From Gammaproteobacteria bacterium (GTDB taxonomy: Bacteria; Pseudomonadota; Gammaproteobacteria; JAUZRS01), in the NCBI GenBank assembly GCA_030949385.1, contig JAUZSP010000009.1, positions 104,433 to 168,432 on the forward strand: 64,000 nucleotides of DNA, written 5' to 3'. Below are positions 53,728 to 62,903 of this stretch, piece by piece (within the stretch, counting starts at the first letter, position 1; each line of letters starts with the position of its first letter). The translations under genes were made by a program, and so were the position numbers. The notes under the pieces were generated by a model. That model ran no database searches and was not told where the DNA came from. It saw nothing but the letters and a program-made list of their open reading frames with translations.

Positions 53728-54537
53728 ATGGACTCCCCTGAAATATTTCCCGTCGTACTCTGCTGTTCCGGCAACGACCCCAGCGGCGGCGCAGGCATTC
53801 AAGCCGACATCGAAGCCCTCAGCAGCCAAGCCTGTCATGCCGCGCCCGTCATTACCTGTCTGACGGTGCAAGACAGCCAAGACGTTAAACGCATCGAACC
53901 GCTGCACCCCAGCCTTTTTACCCAACAGATGAGAACGGTACTGGAAGACATGCCGGTGGCCGTGATTAAAGTCGGCCTGCTTGGCTCAGTGGAGATCGTC
54001 AAAGCCCTCTACAGCGTCTTAATGGATTACCCCGAACTGCCCATGGTGCTCGACCCCATTTTGGCCTCCGGCGGCAGCGGCAAGTCGATGGCCAGCGACG
54101 ACTTAATCGAAGCGATGGAACGCTATTTAATCCCCAACACCTTTATCATGACCCCCAACCGCCACGAAGCACTCACCCTCAGTGGCACAGAAAACGAACA
54201 GAGCGCCGCCCTAAACCTATTGGAAAGTGGCTGCGAATACGTCTTGATCACCGGCGCTGACAGCAAAACCGAACAGGTTCACAACGTGCTCTACCACAAC
54301 GCCACTCAGTTGGAACGCTTCGATTGGCCACGGCTGCCCCACAGCTACCACGGTTCCGGCTGCACTTTGAGCGCCAGCATCGCCGGTCTGTTAGCGCAAG
54401 GAGAACACCCCATCGCCGCCGTGCGTCAAGCCCAAGAGTACACCTGGCAAAGCCTGAAAGCCGCCCACCGACCCGGCATGGGGCAGCATCTGCCCAACCG
54501 TTTTTACTGGGCCAGCAATGAGAGTGAAGAGAAATAA
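53728..54537 (+). CDS. thiD: Hydroxymethylpyrimidine/phosphomethylpyrimidine kinase
   Basis: Two successive phosphorylations of HMP in thiamine synthesis. 269 residues. I start at ATG 53728 (MDSPEIFPVVLCCSGNDPSG) because the family begins near there; an in-frame ATG at 53656 would run into the divergent PilZ leader. The ribokinase-like motifs are GNDPSGGAGIQADIEAL, VLDPILASGG, MTPNRHEA, VLITGAD and the anion hole/Cys segment HGSGCTLSASIA. The stop overlaps the thiE start by one base (TAATG). Confidence 0.93.
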   Translation: MDSPEIFPVVLCCSGNDPSGGAGIQADIEALSSQACHAAPVITCLTVQDSQDVKRIEPLHPSLFTQQMRTVLEDMPVAVIKVGLLGSVEIVKALYSVLMDYPELPMVLDPILASGGSGKSMASDDLIEAMERYLIPNTFIMTPNRHEALTLSGTENEQSAALNLLESGCEYVLITGADSKTEQVHNVLYHNATQLERFDWPRLPHSYHGSGCTLSASIAGLLAQGEHPIAAVRQAQEYTWQSLKAAHRPGMGQHLPNRFYWASNESEEK

Positions 54538-55148
54538 TGCTGCACGGACTCTACGTCATCACCGACCAAAATTTGATTGCACACCAGAATTTTGCCAATA
54601 GCGTTGCAGCAGCTCTTAAAGGCGGAGCCAGAGTAGTGCAATATCGGGACAAAAGCAGCGATCACAAACGCCGTCAGCAACAGGCAAAAACACTGGCAAG
54701 GCTGTGCCGACAATACCGCGCCCTCTCGATTATCAATGATGACATTGAACTGGCCTTTGAGGTCGGAGCCGACGGTGTGCATCTGGGTTTGGAAGACGAC
54801 AGCCTAAAACAGGCGCGCAACACATTAGGCCCACAGGCGATCATTGGCATCACCTGCTACGACTCTCTACAGCGAGCCAAACAGGCCGAACAACAAGGAG
54901 CCAGCTACGTCGCCTTTGGGCGTTTTTTCCCCTCCAAAACAAAACCCAACGCCTGCCCCGCACCCTTGAGCTTACTGCAACAGGCACGACAAGAACTCAC
55001 CTTGCCCATCTGCGCCATTGGCGGCATCACCCAGCACAACGCCCAGCCGCTGCTCACCGCCGGAGCGGATATGCTGGCGGTGGTGGGTGGGATTTTTACA
55101 GGGGAAAACATCGAACAGCAGAGCCATCAATTCAAGGCACTGTTTTAA
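54537..55148 (+). CDS. thiE: Thiamine-phosphate synthase
   Basis: Couples HMP-PP with the thiazole phosphate to give thiamine phosphate. TIM-barrel of 203 residues. Signatures are LYVITD at the start, VVQYRDKSSDHKRR (substrate Lys), LSIINDDIELAFEVGADGVHLG, IIGITCYDSLQRAKQAEQQG, YVAFGRFFPSKTKP and the phosphate loop AIGGITQHNA. It is translated directly after thiD and is probably one unit with it. The order thiD-thiE in Gammaproteobacteria is common. Confidence 0.94.
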   Translation: MLHGLYVITDQNLIAHQNFANSVAAALKGGARVVQYRDKSSDHKRRQQQAKTLARLCRQYRALSIINDDIELAFEVGADGVHLGLEDDSLKQARNTLGPQAIIGITCYDSLQRAKQAEQQGASYVAFGRFFPSKTKPNACPAPLSLLQQARQELTLPICAIGGITQHNAQPLLTAGADMLAVVGGIFTGENIEQQSHQFKALF

Positions 55149-55150
55149 GC

Positions 55151-55166
55151 AGCGCATTTATGCGCT
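55151..55166. terminator. Hairpin between the convergent thiE and S24-like genes
   Basis: AGCGCA (55151-55156) and TGCGCT (55161-55166) form a tight stem with loop TTTA in the 23-bp gap between the two stop codons. A runs (not T runs) flank it on both strands, so termination activity is uncertain. Confidence 0.3.
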
Positions 55167-55171
55167 AAAAA

Positions 55172-55507
55172 CTACGATTCGTTATAAAAGGTACGCCCTT
55201 TACGACCCTTACCAAACTGCTGCTGCACAATCACCCCCACCAAATCACCACGCCCCCCAATGGCGATCACCTCATGACCCTCGTTCAGCGCATGCAAGCT
55301 GTAGTTGTTGTTTTCATCAATACGCAACTGCCGAAAAATATAATCATCCTCGGCCAATTTAGCCATCACAAAACAGCCGTCTCTGAGTATCCCTTCAGGG
55401 TCGATAATAATAATCGTCTTTTTTTTAAACTCCGGCTCCATGCTGGTATCCAACACTTGCAACGCAAAGGGCTCACCCGCTGCACAACTGCCTAAACTGT
55501 CATCCAT
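55172..55507 (-). CDS. Orphan S24/LexA-like peptidase-fold protein without a DNA-binding domain
   Basis: 111 residues. The fold signature of the LexA/UmuD/S24 C-terminal domain is visible: LDTSMEPEFKKKTIIIIDPEG with the catalytic-type Ser, then DGCFVMAKLAEDDYIFRQL and the beta-strand YSLHALNEGHEVIAIGGRGDLVGVIVQQQ. No helix-turn-helix precedes it. The usual general-base Lys of the family (in tVKRL) appears to be Arg here (FRQL), so proteolytic activity is doubtful. A role as a small binding module or regulator is possible. It is 29 bp from the end of the ABC exporter gene, on the same strand, downstream of it. Confidence 0.65.
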   Translation of the reverse strand: MDDSLGSCAAGEPFALQVLDTSMEPEFKKKTIIIIDPEGILRDGCFVMAKLAEDDYIFRQLRIDENNNYSLHALNEGHEVIAIGGRGDLVGVIVQQQFGKGRKGRTFYNES

Positions 55508-55536
55508 CCTATTAACCTCGTTTCATAATTAAAAAA

Positions 55537-57342
55537 TCATTTACTTTTATCGTCACTCAAACGCTCACGCTGCTGCAACGCCCACAAATGGGCGTACAAA
55601 CCCTTTTGCGCCAATAAGTTGCTGTGGCTGCCACGCTCGACAATTTCACCCTGTTCCATGACCAAAATCTGATCCGCATCCACGATGGTGGAGAGTCTGT
55701 GGGCAATCACCAAGGTGGTGGTCTGCGCCGAAACCTTCTCCAGCGCCGCTAAAATCGCCTGCTCCGAGCGTGAATCCAAGCTGGAAGTGGCCTCATCAAA
55801 GACCAAGATAGCGGGGCGTTTCAAAATCACCCGCGCAATCGCCACCCGCTGTTTTTCACCGCCCGACAACTTCAACCCCCGCTCACCCACCACGGTTTCG
55901 TAACCCTCAGGCAAGCTCTCAATAAAGCGATGAATGTCGGCCAATTTAGCCGCTTCGACCACCTCTTCACGGCTGGCATCGGGTTTGGCGTAGAGAATAT
56001 TGTAATAAATGCTGTCGTTAAACAGCACCGTATCCTGCGGCACAATGCCGATGGCACGGCGCACACTCTGCTGGGTGCAGTCGCGCAGATCTTGGCCGTC
56101 GATCAATACCGCTCCCGCGTTAACATCGTAAAAACGAAACAACAGCCGCGAGAGGGTGGATTTACCCGCCCCCGAAGGCCCCACCACGGCCACCTTCTGA
56201 CCTGCAGGCAGAGTAAACGAGACCTTATTTAAAATGCGGCGGTCGGGCTGATAAGCAAAATCAACCTCGACAAACCGCACCTCCGCTGCATCAACCCGCA
56301 TGACCTTTGCGTCAGTTTTGTCTTTAATCTCTTCCGGCTGATCAAGTAATTTAAACACCAGATCCATATCCGCCAGCGCGTATTTCAGCGAACGGTAAAC
56401 AATGCCCAGAAAACCCAAGGGCAAAAAGAGCTGCAACATCATGGTATTGACCAACACCAGATCCCCCAAGCTCATCTCACCGGTCTGCACCTCGTGTACC
56501 GCCAAGGCCATGATCACCGTCACCCCCACGGCGATGATCACCCCTTGACCAAAATTGAGCATCGACATGGTGGTTTGGCTTTTAACCCCTGCCTCCTCCC
56601 AACCGCCCATCACCTCATCGTAACGCCGCAGTTCATGCGCTTCGTTATTGAAATATTTAACTGTTTCGTAATTGAGTAGGCTGTCCACCGCGCGACTGTT
56701 GGCATCCGAATCCAGCGCGTTCATCTGATGACGAAAGTGCATCCGCCACTCCGTCACTTTGAGGGTAAAACCGACGTACAGCAGCACCGTAACAAAGGTG
56801 ACGATGGCAAAATAGGCGCTGTATTGACTGAATAAAATGGCCGCCACCAGCATAAATTCTACCGCTGTAGGGAAAATATTAAACACCAAGTAATTCAAAA
56901 TCGAACTGACGCTGCGCGCGCCGCGCTCCAGATCACGGCTGATGGCACCGGTACGCCGCTCCAGATGAAAACGCAGCGACAAACGGTGCAAATGAGCAAT
57001 CACCCGATTGGACAGTTTGTGCATCGCCCGATGACGCACCCGCGCAAAAATAGCATCGCGCAACTCATTGAACAGCGAGGCAAACAGGCGCAACGCGCCG
57101 TAAATCAGCAGCAACGCCACTGGCAGCGCAACGGCATTCTGTGGCTCTTGATCAAGAAAATCAATGATCTCCTTGAAGACCAGAGGCACACCGACAATGG
57201 CAAATTTGGCCAACAGCAAGCTGAGCAGCGCCAGCAGCGCACGGCCACGGTAGTCCCAGATAAAAGGGTAGATACGTTTTAGATTTTGAAAATCGGTGCG
57301 CTCGCCGTGCGGCGCAGAGGTGTAACGGGTACGGGGAGCCAT
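55537..57342 (-). CDS. Atm1/HMT1-type ABC exporter (fused membrane and ATPase domains)
   Basis: 601 residues from MAPRTRYTSAPHGERTD at 57342; an in-frame ATG at 57414 adds 24 residues unlike the family. Six transmembrane helices lie in residues about 35-330, including the DLERGARSVSSILNYLVFNIFPT segment typical of Atm1 proteins. The ATPase has Walker A GPSGAGKST, signature LSGGEKQRVAIARV, Walker B ILVFDEATSSLD and the H-loop IAHRLST. Bacterial homologues export glutathione-linked metals or persulfides. It lies next to the TonB/ExbBD genes, about 120 bp away, in the same direction. Confidence 0.88.
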   Translation of the reverse strand: MAPRTRYTSAPHGERTDFQNLKRIYPFIWDYRGRALLALLSLLLAKFAIVGVPLVFKEIIDFLDQEPQNAVALPVALLLIYGALRLFASLFNELRDAIFARVRHRAMHKLSNRVIAHLHRLSLRFHLERRTGAISRDLERGARSVSSILNYLVFNIFPTAVEFMLVAAILFSQYSAYFAIVTFVTVLLYVGFTLKVTEWRMHFRHQMNALDSDANSRAVDSLLNYETVKYFNNEAHELRRYDEVMGGWEEAGVKSQTTMSMLNFGQGVIIAVGVTVIMALAVHEVQTGEMSLGDLVLVNTMMLQLFLPLGFLGIVYRSLKYALADMDLVFKLLDQPEEIKDKTDAKVMRVDAAEVRFVEVDFAYQPDRRILNKVSFTLPAGQKVAVVGPSGAGKSTLSRLLFRFYDVNAGAVLIDGQDLRDCTQQSVRRAIGIVPQDTVLFNDSIYYNILYAKPDASREEVVEAAKLADIHRFIESLPEGYETVVGERGLKLSGGEKQRVAIARVILKRPAILVFDEATSSLDSRSEQAILAALEKVSAQTTTLVIAHRLSTIVDADQILVMEQGEIVERGSHSNLLAQKGLYAHLWALQQRERLSDDKSK

Positions 57343-57464
57343 AACATCAACACAGTAAAAACCAACCGTGCAAGGTAAAGCAGAGACTGTTGGAATGCAA
57401 GTTTGCCATGTCAAGGCACGGTTTATGTAACCACTGTGAATAAAATTGGCATGATCAAAAGATT

Positions 57465-58175
57465 TCAGCGCAATGAAAACCGCACCGGCAACCGCAACCG
57501 CACCGCCACGGCACGATCAGCAATTTTTGCTGGTGAAAAACTCGATGCCATAATCGCCCTCTTTGCTGCCTGATCAAATGCCTCACCCTCCGAGGTAATG
57601 ATACTCACACGGCGAACCTTGCCGGTTTTATCAATCAACGCCTCCAATTTCACCACGCCACTGCGCCCCGCAGCACGCATCGTTTCAGGGTAAATAGGCG
57701 CTTCACGATGCAAAAATTGCGGCAGCTCACTGAGTTTAAAAATAGGCTCCGGTGTTGGCAAAACCTCTTTGGCCTGCGCCGTAACAACCGGTTTCACTGG
57801 CTGCGTTACCTCTGGTTTCGGCGGCTCTTCTACGACCTGTTCAATGGGTGTGCTGACAATTGTTTTGGGCTGGATCTTTTTTGGTGCGGCTTTTTTTAAA
57901 ATTTTATTTTTAATCAGCTTCGGCTTTTGCACCCTTTTTTTCTTTGGCTTTGGTACTGTTTTTTTCACTACGGGTTGTTGAGGTGCTGACTTTTGCACAA
58001 TGGGCTGAAGTAAATTCAACACTAAAACGGGTTTTAGCTCCACTGGCTCGGAGCGCGAATGGGCTAACAGATCAATTGAAAACAGCAGAAAAAAAGCCAA
58101 CAGGACCCCGCCAACCAACGAGGTCAACACCCATAACAGCGGCGATTGTTCCACCGTGTTATTGTGCTTTAGCAT
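57465..58175 (-). CDS. tonB: TonB energy-transducing protein
   Basis: About 236 residues from ATG 58175; an in-frame start at 58220 lies inside exbD. One N-terminal membrane anchor (LLWVLTSLVGGVLLAFFLLF), a long periplasmic Lys/Pro-rich spacer (VVKKTVPKPKKKRVQKPKL, then EEPPKPEVTQPVKPVV), and the C-terminal TonB domain (REAPIYPETMRAAGRSGVV, LEALIDKTGKVRRVSIITSEG, SFSPAKIADRAVAVRLRLPV). The start overlaps the exbD end by 17 bp. It should transmit proton-motive energy from ExbBD to the TonB-dependent receptor encoded just upstream. Confidence 0.92.
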   Translation of the reverse strand: MLKHNNTVEQSPLLWVLTSLVGGVLLAFFLLFSIDLLAHSRSEPVELKPVLVLNLLQPIVQKSAPQQPVVKKTVPKPKKKRVQKPKLIKNKILKKAAPKKIQPKTIVSTPIEQVVEEPPKPEVTQPVKPVVTAQAKEVLPTPEPIFKLSELPQFLHREAPIYPETMRAAGRSGVVKLEALIDKTGKVRRVSIITSEGEAFDQAAKRAIMASSFSPAKIADRAVAVRLRLPVRFSLR

Positions 58176-58581
58176 CAGTCGCAATGGCCAAGGATTGAGC
58201 GCCACCGGCTTTGGCCGCATCCACCACCGCCATCAACATCTCCGTCGTGGCACGCCGATCCACCTGCAACATCACGCTCAGATCCGCCTTTATTTTAGAT
58301 TCGATTGCAATCAAACGAGTCAGATCCGCCAAGCTCACCGATTGTTTTTTAAGGTAGGCTTGGCCTGCCTGATCTAATTGAATACGAAAAGGTCTGTCCG
58401 GCAAGGTGGCTCTGTTTTCCGAGCTGGGTTTTTCGATCACCACGCCTTCGTTATCAGGAAAAATGGTGGTCACCATAAAAAAAATCAGCAACAGAAACAC
58501 CACATCCACCAGCGGAGCCATGCTGATCTCTGGCTGCCCCAGATTCAACTTTGGCATCGGACAGAGGTCATCGTCACTCAT
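58159..58581 (-). CDS. exbD: ExbD-type biopolymer transport protein
   Basis: 140 residues, one transmembrane helix near the N terminus containing the essential Asp (APLVDVVFLLLIFFMV), then a periplasmic domain (ADLSVMLQVDRRATTEMLMAV). The conserved N terminus PEISMAPLVDVV is present. It overlaps the exbB end by 8 bp and the tonB start by 17 bp. Confidence 0.92.
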   Translation of the reverse strand: MSDDDLCPMPKLNLGQPEISMAPLVDVVFLLLIFFMVTTIFPDNEGVVIEKPSSENRATLPDRPFRIQLDQAGQAYLKKQSVSLADLTRLIAIESKIKADLSVMLQVDRRATTEMLMAVVDAAKAGGAQSLAIATDAKAQ

Positions 58582-59197
58582 GCAGATAACCCTGTTTTAA
58601 AGTTTCAATATCGCGATGTAAAACCAACTGAATTGCTTGATGGGTCAAGGTCATCAAACGATTAACCCGCTGCGCCAACAGATGATGCAGAAAAATCACC
58701 GGAATGGCGATAATCAGACCGCTGGCGGTGGTCAACAACGCCTGAGAAATGCCATCGGCCATCAGATCCGGCTTGCCACTGCCTTGGATGGCAATCACCT
58801 CGAAAACATTGATCATCCCCGTCACCGTACCCAGCAGACCCAACATCGGCAGCAATGAAGCCAAAATAGCAATGGTGGCAAGCGTGCCGCTCATCTTCGG
58901 CACAATCTCGGCCAGATGAATATTAATCTCTTTGGCCAGCATCTGTTGGGAGTCAATCTGCTGCCAACTCAGCAGCGCCAACACCTGTGCCACAGGGCTG
59001 CCGCCTTTTTTGAGTGGCGATACTTCGCCAGCCCCACGCAAAATTTGATAATCTCGCTCTGCCAAGCGCATTAACTGCCGCCCTTTTAGCGCCTCCCAAA
59101 TCAACATCCCCAACGCCATGCACGCCACCAGAAAAATCACCCACATAATCGGCCCACCGCTCTGCATCAGCGCCAAAAAATTCTGTTGCACACTCAT
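58574..59197 (-). CDS. exbB: ExbB-type proton channel subunit
   Basis: 207 residues. Three membrane segments: WVIFLVACMALGMLIW at about 19-34, ATIAILASLLPMLGLLGTVTG at about 105-125 (split here from the following MINVFEVIA), and QALLTTASGLIIAIPVIFLH at about 150-170. The MotA/TolQ/ExbB signature is complete. Together with ExbD it forms the motor that powers TonB. It begins 3 bp after the receptor gene ends. Confidence 0.92.
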   Translation of the reverse strand: MSVQQNFLALMQSGGPIMWVIFLVACMALGMLIWEALKGRQLMRLAERDYQILRGAGEVSPLKKGGSPVAQVLALLSWQQIDSQQMLAKEINIHLAEIVPKMSGTLATIAILASLLPMLGLLGTVTGMINVFEVIAIQGSGKPDLMADGISQALLTTASGLIIAIPVIFLHHLLAQRVNRLMTLTHQAIQLVLHRDIETLKQGYLHE

Positions 59198-59200
59198 GCC

Positions 59201-61489
59201 TTAAAACTCCATTTCAACGCCCATATAAGGGAAAAAGGACAACCCACTGATCTCCGTCGGATTATCAATTTTTTCATACTCACTGCCATAATCGTATTCC
59301 ACAATATTATTGGCAAAAGTGACGTTTTGCAGATCCAAGTAAAATTTCATTTTTGATTCATTAAACAAAAAGTCACGACTGAGGCGCAGATCAATCCGTC
59401 GATACAGAGGCAGACGTTCCACGTTGTGTTGACCAAATTCCGGCAACCAACGGCTGTTGATGTCCGTTGGGTCTTCCTGATGACGTGCAATCACCGCCGT
59501 ATACGGTCGCCCTGAATGCACTTCTGCTTTGGCACTCCAATCCCAACGACTCCAACGCCCCGTAAAAGGCTGCCCCCACACCACAATCAAGGTCAGTGGC
59601 TGGTCGCCAGAGAAATCACGGGTAATACCGGTGACCTCATTGGTACGCTCCGATTTTGCCCACGACAGAGACAACCAACCCCGTTTGCCTTGGCTTGTTT
59701 TGCGCTTCAGAAACAGGTCAAAGCCGACCGCTTCCCCCGTCCCTTTATTAGCAAAATTATTCGGTGGCGCATTCTCATCCAAGGCAATCACCAAATTTTT
59801 CATCGGTTTGTGGTAGACCTCCGCCTTCAGACTGTAAAGCGAACTCAACTGCCGCTCCACGCCCAAAATGCGATGCTCCGCCTCCTGCATCAACAGAGCT
59901 GGATTGCCCACCCCCTCCAGAATATCCGCACCGTTGGGCTGTTGCAGATAGCGCCCCCAGTTGGCCGTCAGCAGGGTGTCGCTGTTGAGCTGATACTCCA
60001 AGCCCAAACGAGGTGAAATTTGATGCGCCTCAAAACCGCCGCTGATCGACACATTGCTGGAACGCAGCTCCAGTTGCGTGGTGAGATTGTCACCCCAACG
60101 GTGACGATATTTAACATAAGGGTCGCTGCTCTGCGCCTTTAACTCTCTCTTCACCCGAAACTTCGTTTGCGAGGTAAAATCAACATTAACGTCATTCTCC
60201 GTCTGACGACGTGGCACATAAAGATCCAACGGCACCAGCACCGAGTTCAAATCCACCCCCACGGTCAATAAGGCCCCCTCACTCAACGTGCGTCGCCATT
60301 CGGGCTGCAGGTGCAACGTCTTCTGCTCCACATCGGCGTAAAACGACGCGCCATTCTCATCTCGCCCCACCCGAACCGAACTCTTATTGTGCAGGTAAGC
60401 CAAATTAATCACACTGTCTGATTCAGCGTTCCAGCGCTGCTGCCACGTCAAACCGACGCTCTGATACTCAACTTTGCTGTGCAGCTCACCGGCCAACTGA
60501 GGATCGGAGCGCACCGTCCCACGCAACTCCAGCGCCACCTCATCTCCCGCCGCAAACAGATAACTCTCCACATAACCGCCCTTTAATTGATGACGATATA
60601 AGCCTTGAAGATCATAAAAACGCGGCACCAACAGCACCTGATTAGGGTCTTGCTCGCCTGGATCGGAAAACAGGTCACTGGCCGCCGAAGGAGAGAGCAG
60701 CAGGTCTAAATAGCTGCGCCGCCCAGCAACAAAAAAGCCATCGCCCTGATCCCCCACCGGCCCTTCAAACAAAAACGAACTGGAAACGGTAGAAACATCA
60801 AACTGCATGTGCAGACGATCTGTTTTTGGCGCACGCAGCCGCGCATCCACCACCCCGCCTAAGGCATCGCCGTACTGCACCGGAAAACCGCCCAAAAAGA
60901 CGTTAATGTCTTCAATCAACGCCGGATTGATGGTCGATTGAAAACCACCAAAATGGTAGAGATAGCCCACTGGGGTATGATTAACCCAAGTAATGTTGTC
61001 GCGCCCGTTACTGCCACGCATGTAGACCTCAGCCGAACCCTCGTTCGCCGCCACAATGCCTGGCAACGCCGTAATCGCCTTTAGCGGATCACCGCCACTG
61101 CCAGCGGTCTGCAATAATTCGGCTTTGGAGAGGGTTAATTTAGAGCCTTTTTCCACCAGCCGGGCAGCACTTACTTGCAAACCATCGCTTTCCACCAACA
61201 GGGGGCGCAGATAGAGGGTAATCTTGCTCTGCTGCGGTTTTAGCGTTTCGCTCAACGTTTCATAACCGCTGGCTAAAACTTTGACTTTTTTGGCTCCCTC
61301 ACGTTCTTCAAAACGTATCTGACCCTGCGTTGAGCTTTGACCGTACTGCTCACCGGCATCAAGCACCACCGTCGCCCCTTCGATCAAAACACCGCTGCCC
61401 TTCTCTTTTATCAGCACATCCAGTGGCGCGGCCATGCTCAGAGGCACAACACCAAGACCCAACAGCAAGCAAGACAAAACAAGCCTCAT
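59201..61489 (-). CDS. TonB-dependent outer-membrane receptor with N-terminal carboxypeptidase-regulatory-like domain
   Basis: 762 residues. Signal peptide LVLSCLLLGLGVVPLSMAA, cleaved near residue 20. Residues about 24-95 form a CarboxypepD_reg-like domain (GVLIEGATVVLDAGEQ, KVLASGYETLSE, ITLYLRPL). The plug (about 100-230) has ITALPGIVAANEGSAEVYMRG and FGGFPVQYGDALGGVVDARL. The 22-strand barrel follows to the terminal aromatic PYMGVEMEF. The substrate cannot be told from the sequence; the neighbouring TonB/ExbBD set suggests a dedicated system. The family of N-terminally extended receptors often handles large or complex ligands. It overlaps the small membrane-protein gene by four bases. Confidence 0.88.
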   Translation of the reverse strand: MRLVLSCLLLGLGVVPLSMAAPLDVLIKEKGSGVLIEGATVVLDAGEQYGQSSTQGQIRFEEREGAKKVKVLASGYETLSETLKPQQSKITLYLRPLLVESDGLQVSAARLVEKGSKLTLSKAELLQTAGSGGDPLKAITALPGIVAANEGSAEVYMRGSNGRDNITWVNHTPVGYLYHFGGFQSTINPALIEDINVFLGGFPVQYGDALGGVVDARLRAPKTDRLHMQFDVSTVSSSFLFEGPVGDQGDGFFVAGRRSYLDLLLSPSAASDLFSDPGEQDPNQVLLVPRFYDLQGLYRHQLKGGYVESYLFAAGDEVALELRGTVRSDPQLAGELHSKVEYQSVGLTWQQRWNAESDSVINLAYLHNKSSVRVGRDENGASFYADVEQKTLHLQPEWRRTLSEGALLTVGVDLNSVLVPLDLYVPRRQTENDVNVDFTSQTKFRVKRELKAQSSDPYVKYRHRWGDNLTTQLELRSSNVSISGGFEAHQISPRLGLEYQLNSDTLLTANWGRYLQQPNGADILEGVGNPALLMQEAEHRILGVERQLSSLYSLKAEVYHKPMKNLVIALDENAPPNNFANKGTGEAVGFDLFLKRKTSQGKRGWLSLSWAKSERTNEVTGITRDFSGDQPLTLIVVWGQPFTGRWSRWDWSAKAEVHSGRPYTAVIARHQEDPTDINSRWLPEFGQHNVERLPLYRRIDLRLSRDFLFNESKMKFYLDLQNVTFANNIVEYDYGSEYEKIDNPTEISGLSFFPYMGVEMEF

Positions 61490-61662
61490 ACCGTTTCACT
61501 TTTTGGTTTTACAAAAAAGACAAAAGGGATCGCAAAAGGGCCAAAGGTCGCGCCCATCACCCCCCAAAAAACAGGTTTCAAACCACGTCGTTTCGCCACT
61601 TGATGGCAAAGCACGATGCTGGCAAGCGTCACCAATACACTCACAACAATTAACACATTCAT
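61486..61662 (-). CDS. Small predicted membrane protein (58 residues)
   Basis: Starts at ATG 61662 (MNVLIVVSVLVTLASIV); an open frame extends upstream to 61872, but that part overlaps the msrAB gene and reads as noise. Two membrane segments: residues 2-17 and about 35-50 (FWGVMGATFGPFAIPFVFF), with a positively charged loop AKRRGLKP between. Its stop overlaps the TonB-dependent receptor start (ATGA), so translation may be coupled. No family function is known to me. Confidence 0.6.
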   Translation of the reverse strand: MNVLIVVSVLVTLASIVLCHQVAKRRGLKPVFWGVMGATFGPFAIPFVFFVKPKSETV

Positions 61663-61780
61663 AAAGTATGATCTCACTTTTACCGATAGGATAGAGGAAC
61701 TTAAAAGAGACTCAAGCGGTCTTGGTAAAAGACAGTGTATTATCGCAACACACACAAAATAAACAACTCGGAGCCAATCC

Positions 61781-62884
61781 ATGTGGAAAAAGATCATTCC
61801 GGCACTCTTTATAGCCGCCCTCTCCATCGCCTTTTTTGCCAATGCCGAAAAAGCCGATAAAACAGCCCGCATCGCTGATGGCCTCTCCGTGGCTACCTTT
61901 GCTGGCGGCTGTTTTTGGTGTACCGAGTCCGATTTTGAAAAGGTGCCTGGGGTGAAAGAGGTGCTCTCCGGTTACACCGACGGCCATGTGAAAAACCCGA
62001 CCTATAAGCAGGTCTCTTCTGGGGGCAGCGGCCATATCGAGAGCGTTAAGGTCTTTTATGATGCCGATGTGATCAGCTACAAAGGTCTGCTAGAAGCCTT
62101 CTGGCGGCAGATCAACCCCACCGATGCAGGCGGCCAGTTTGTAGATCGCGGCCATCAATACAGCAGCGCCATTTTCTACCACACCCCAGAACAGAAAATG
62201 CAGGCCGAGACCTCTCTCAAAGCCCTGCAAGCCACAGGGCGGTATAAAAAACCGCTGGCCACCCCCATTTTACCCGCCAAAATCTTCTACAATGCGGAAG
62301 AGTATCATCAGGATTACTATAAAAAGAATCCATTACGTTATAAATTCTACCGCTACAACTCCGGTCGAGACCAATATCTGGAAAAGACTTGGGGTGAGGA
62401 GATCCATGTGGACTACACACACTATTCAAAAAATGGCAAAAAATACCAACGACCCAGCGACGCTGAGTTGCGTAAAACCTTAACCCCGTTACAGTACGAT
62501 GTAACCCAAAAAGACGGCACCGAACGCCCCTTTGACAACCCCTACTGGGATGAAAAACGCGACGGCATCTACGTCGAAATCACCACCGGTGAACCGCTGT
62601 TCTCCTCCAAAGACAAATACAAATCCGGCACCGGCTGGCCCAGTTTCACTCAAGCGATTAACAGCGATGCCGTGGATGAAAACACCGACTACAAACTGAT
62701 TTTGCCGCGCACCGAGATTCGCAGCAAAATCGGTGACGCACATCTGGGTCACGTCTTTGATGATGGCCCAGCTCCCACGGGCAAACGCTACTGCATGAAC
62801 TCCGCTTCCATGCGTTTTATCCCCCAAGAGGATCTGGTTAAAGAAGGTTATGCTGAATTGGCCAACCTGTTTGAAACCGAATAG
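61781..62884 (+). CDS. msrAB: Bifunctional methionine sulfoxide reductase MsrA-MsrB with signal peptide
   Basis: 367 residues. Signal peptide [20 protein letters not shown], cleaved near residue 22, so the enzyme acts in the periplasm or at the surface. The MsrA domain (about 35-200) has catalytic Cys44 in GGCFWCTE and the [20 protein letters not shown] loop. The MsrB domain (about 235-355) has [26 protein letters not shown] (resolving to catalytic Cys) and MNSASMRF. The MsrB part lacks the usual CxxC zinc pairs. It repairs both diastereomers of Met-sulfoxide. The gene is divergent from the small membrane protein gene and precedes the CAP-domain gene by 19 bp. Confidence 0.93.
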   Translation: MWKKIIPALFIAALSIAFFANAEKADKTARIADGLSVATFAGGCFWCTESDFEKVPGVKEVLSGYTDGHVKNPTYKQVSSGGSGHIESVKVFYDADVISYKGLLEAFWRQINPTDAGGQFVDRGHQYSSAIFYHTPEQKMQAETSLKALQATGRYKKPLATPILPAKIFYNAEEYHQDYYKKNPLRYKFYRYNSGRDQYLEKTWGEEIHVDYTHYSKNGKKYQRPSDAELRKTLTPLQYDVTQKDGTERPFDNPYWDEKRDGIYVEITTGEPLFSSKDKYKSGTGWPSFTQAINSDAVDENTDYKLILPRTEIRSKIGDAHLGHVFDDGPAPTGKRYCMNSASMRFIPQEDLVKEGYAELANLFETE

Positions 62885-62903
62885 CAACCTCTTTAGGTTC
62901 TTC

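Noticed and set aside
53584..53925. Upstream extension of the PilZ gene
   Set aside because: It overlaps the thiD start on the other strand, and its product has no PilZ features before the ATG at 53583.
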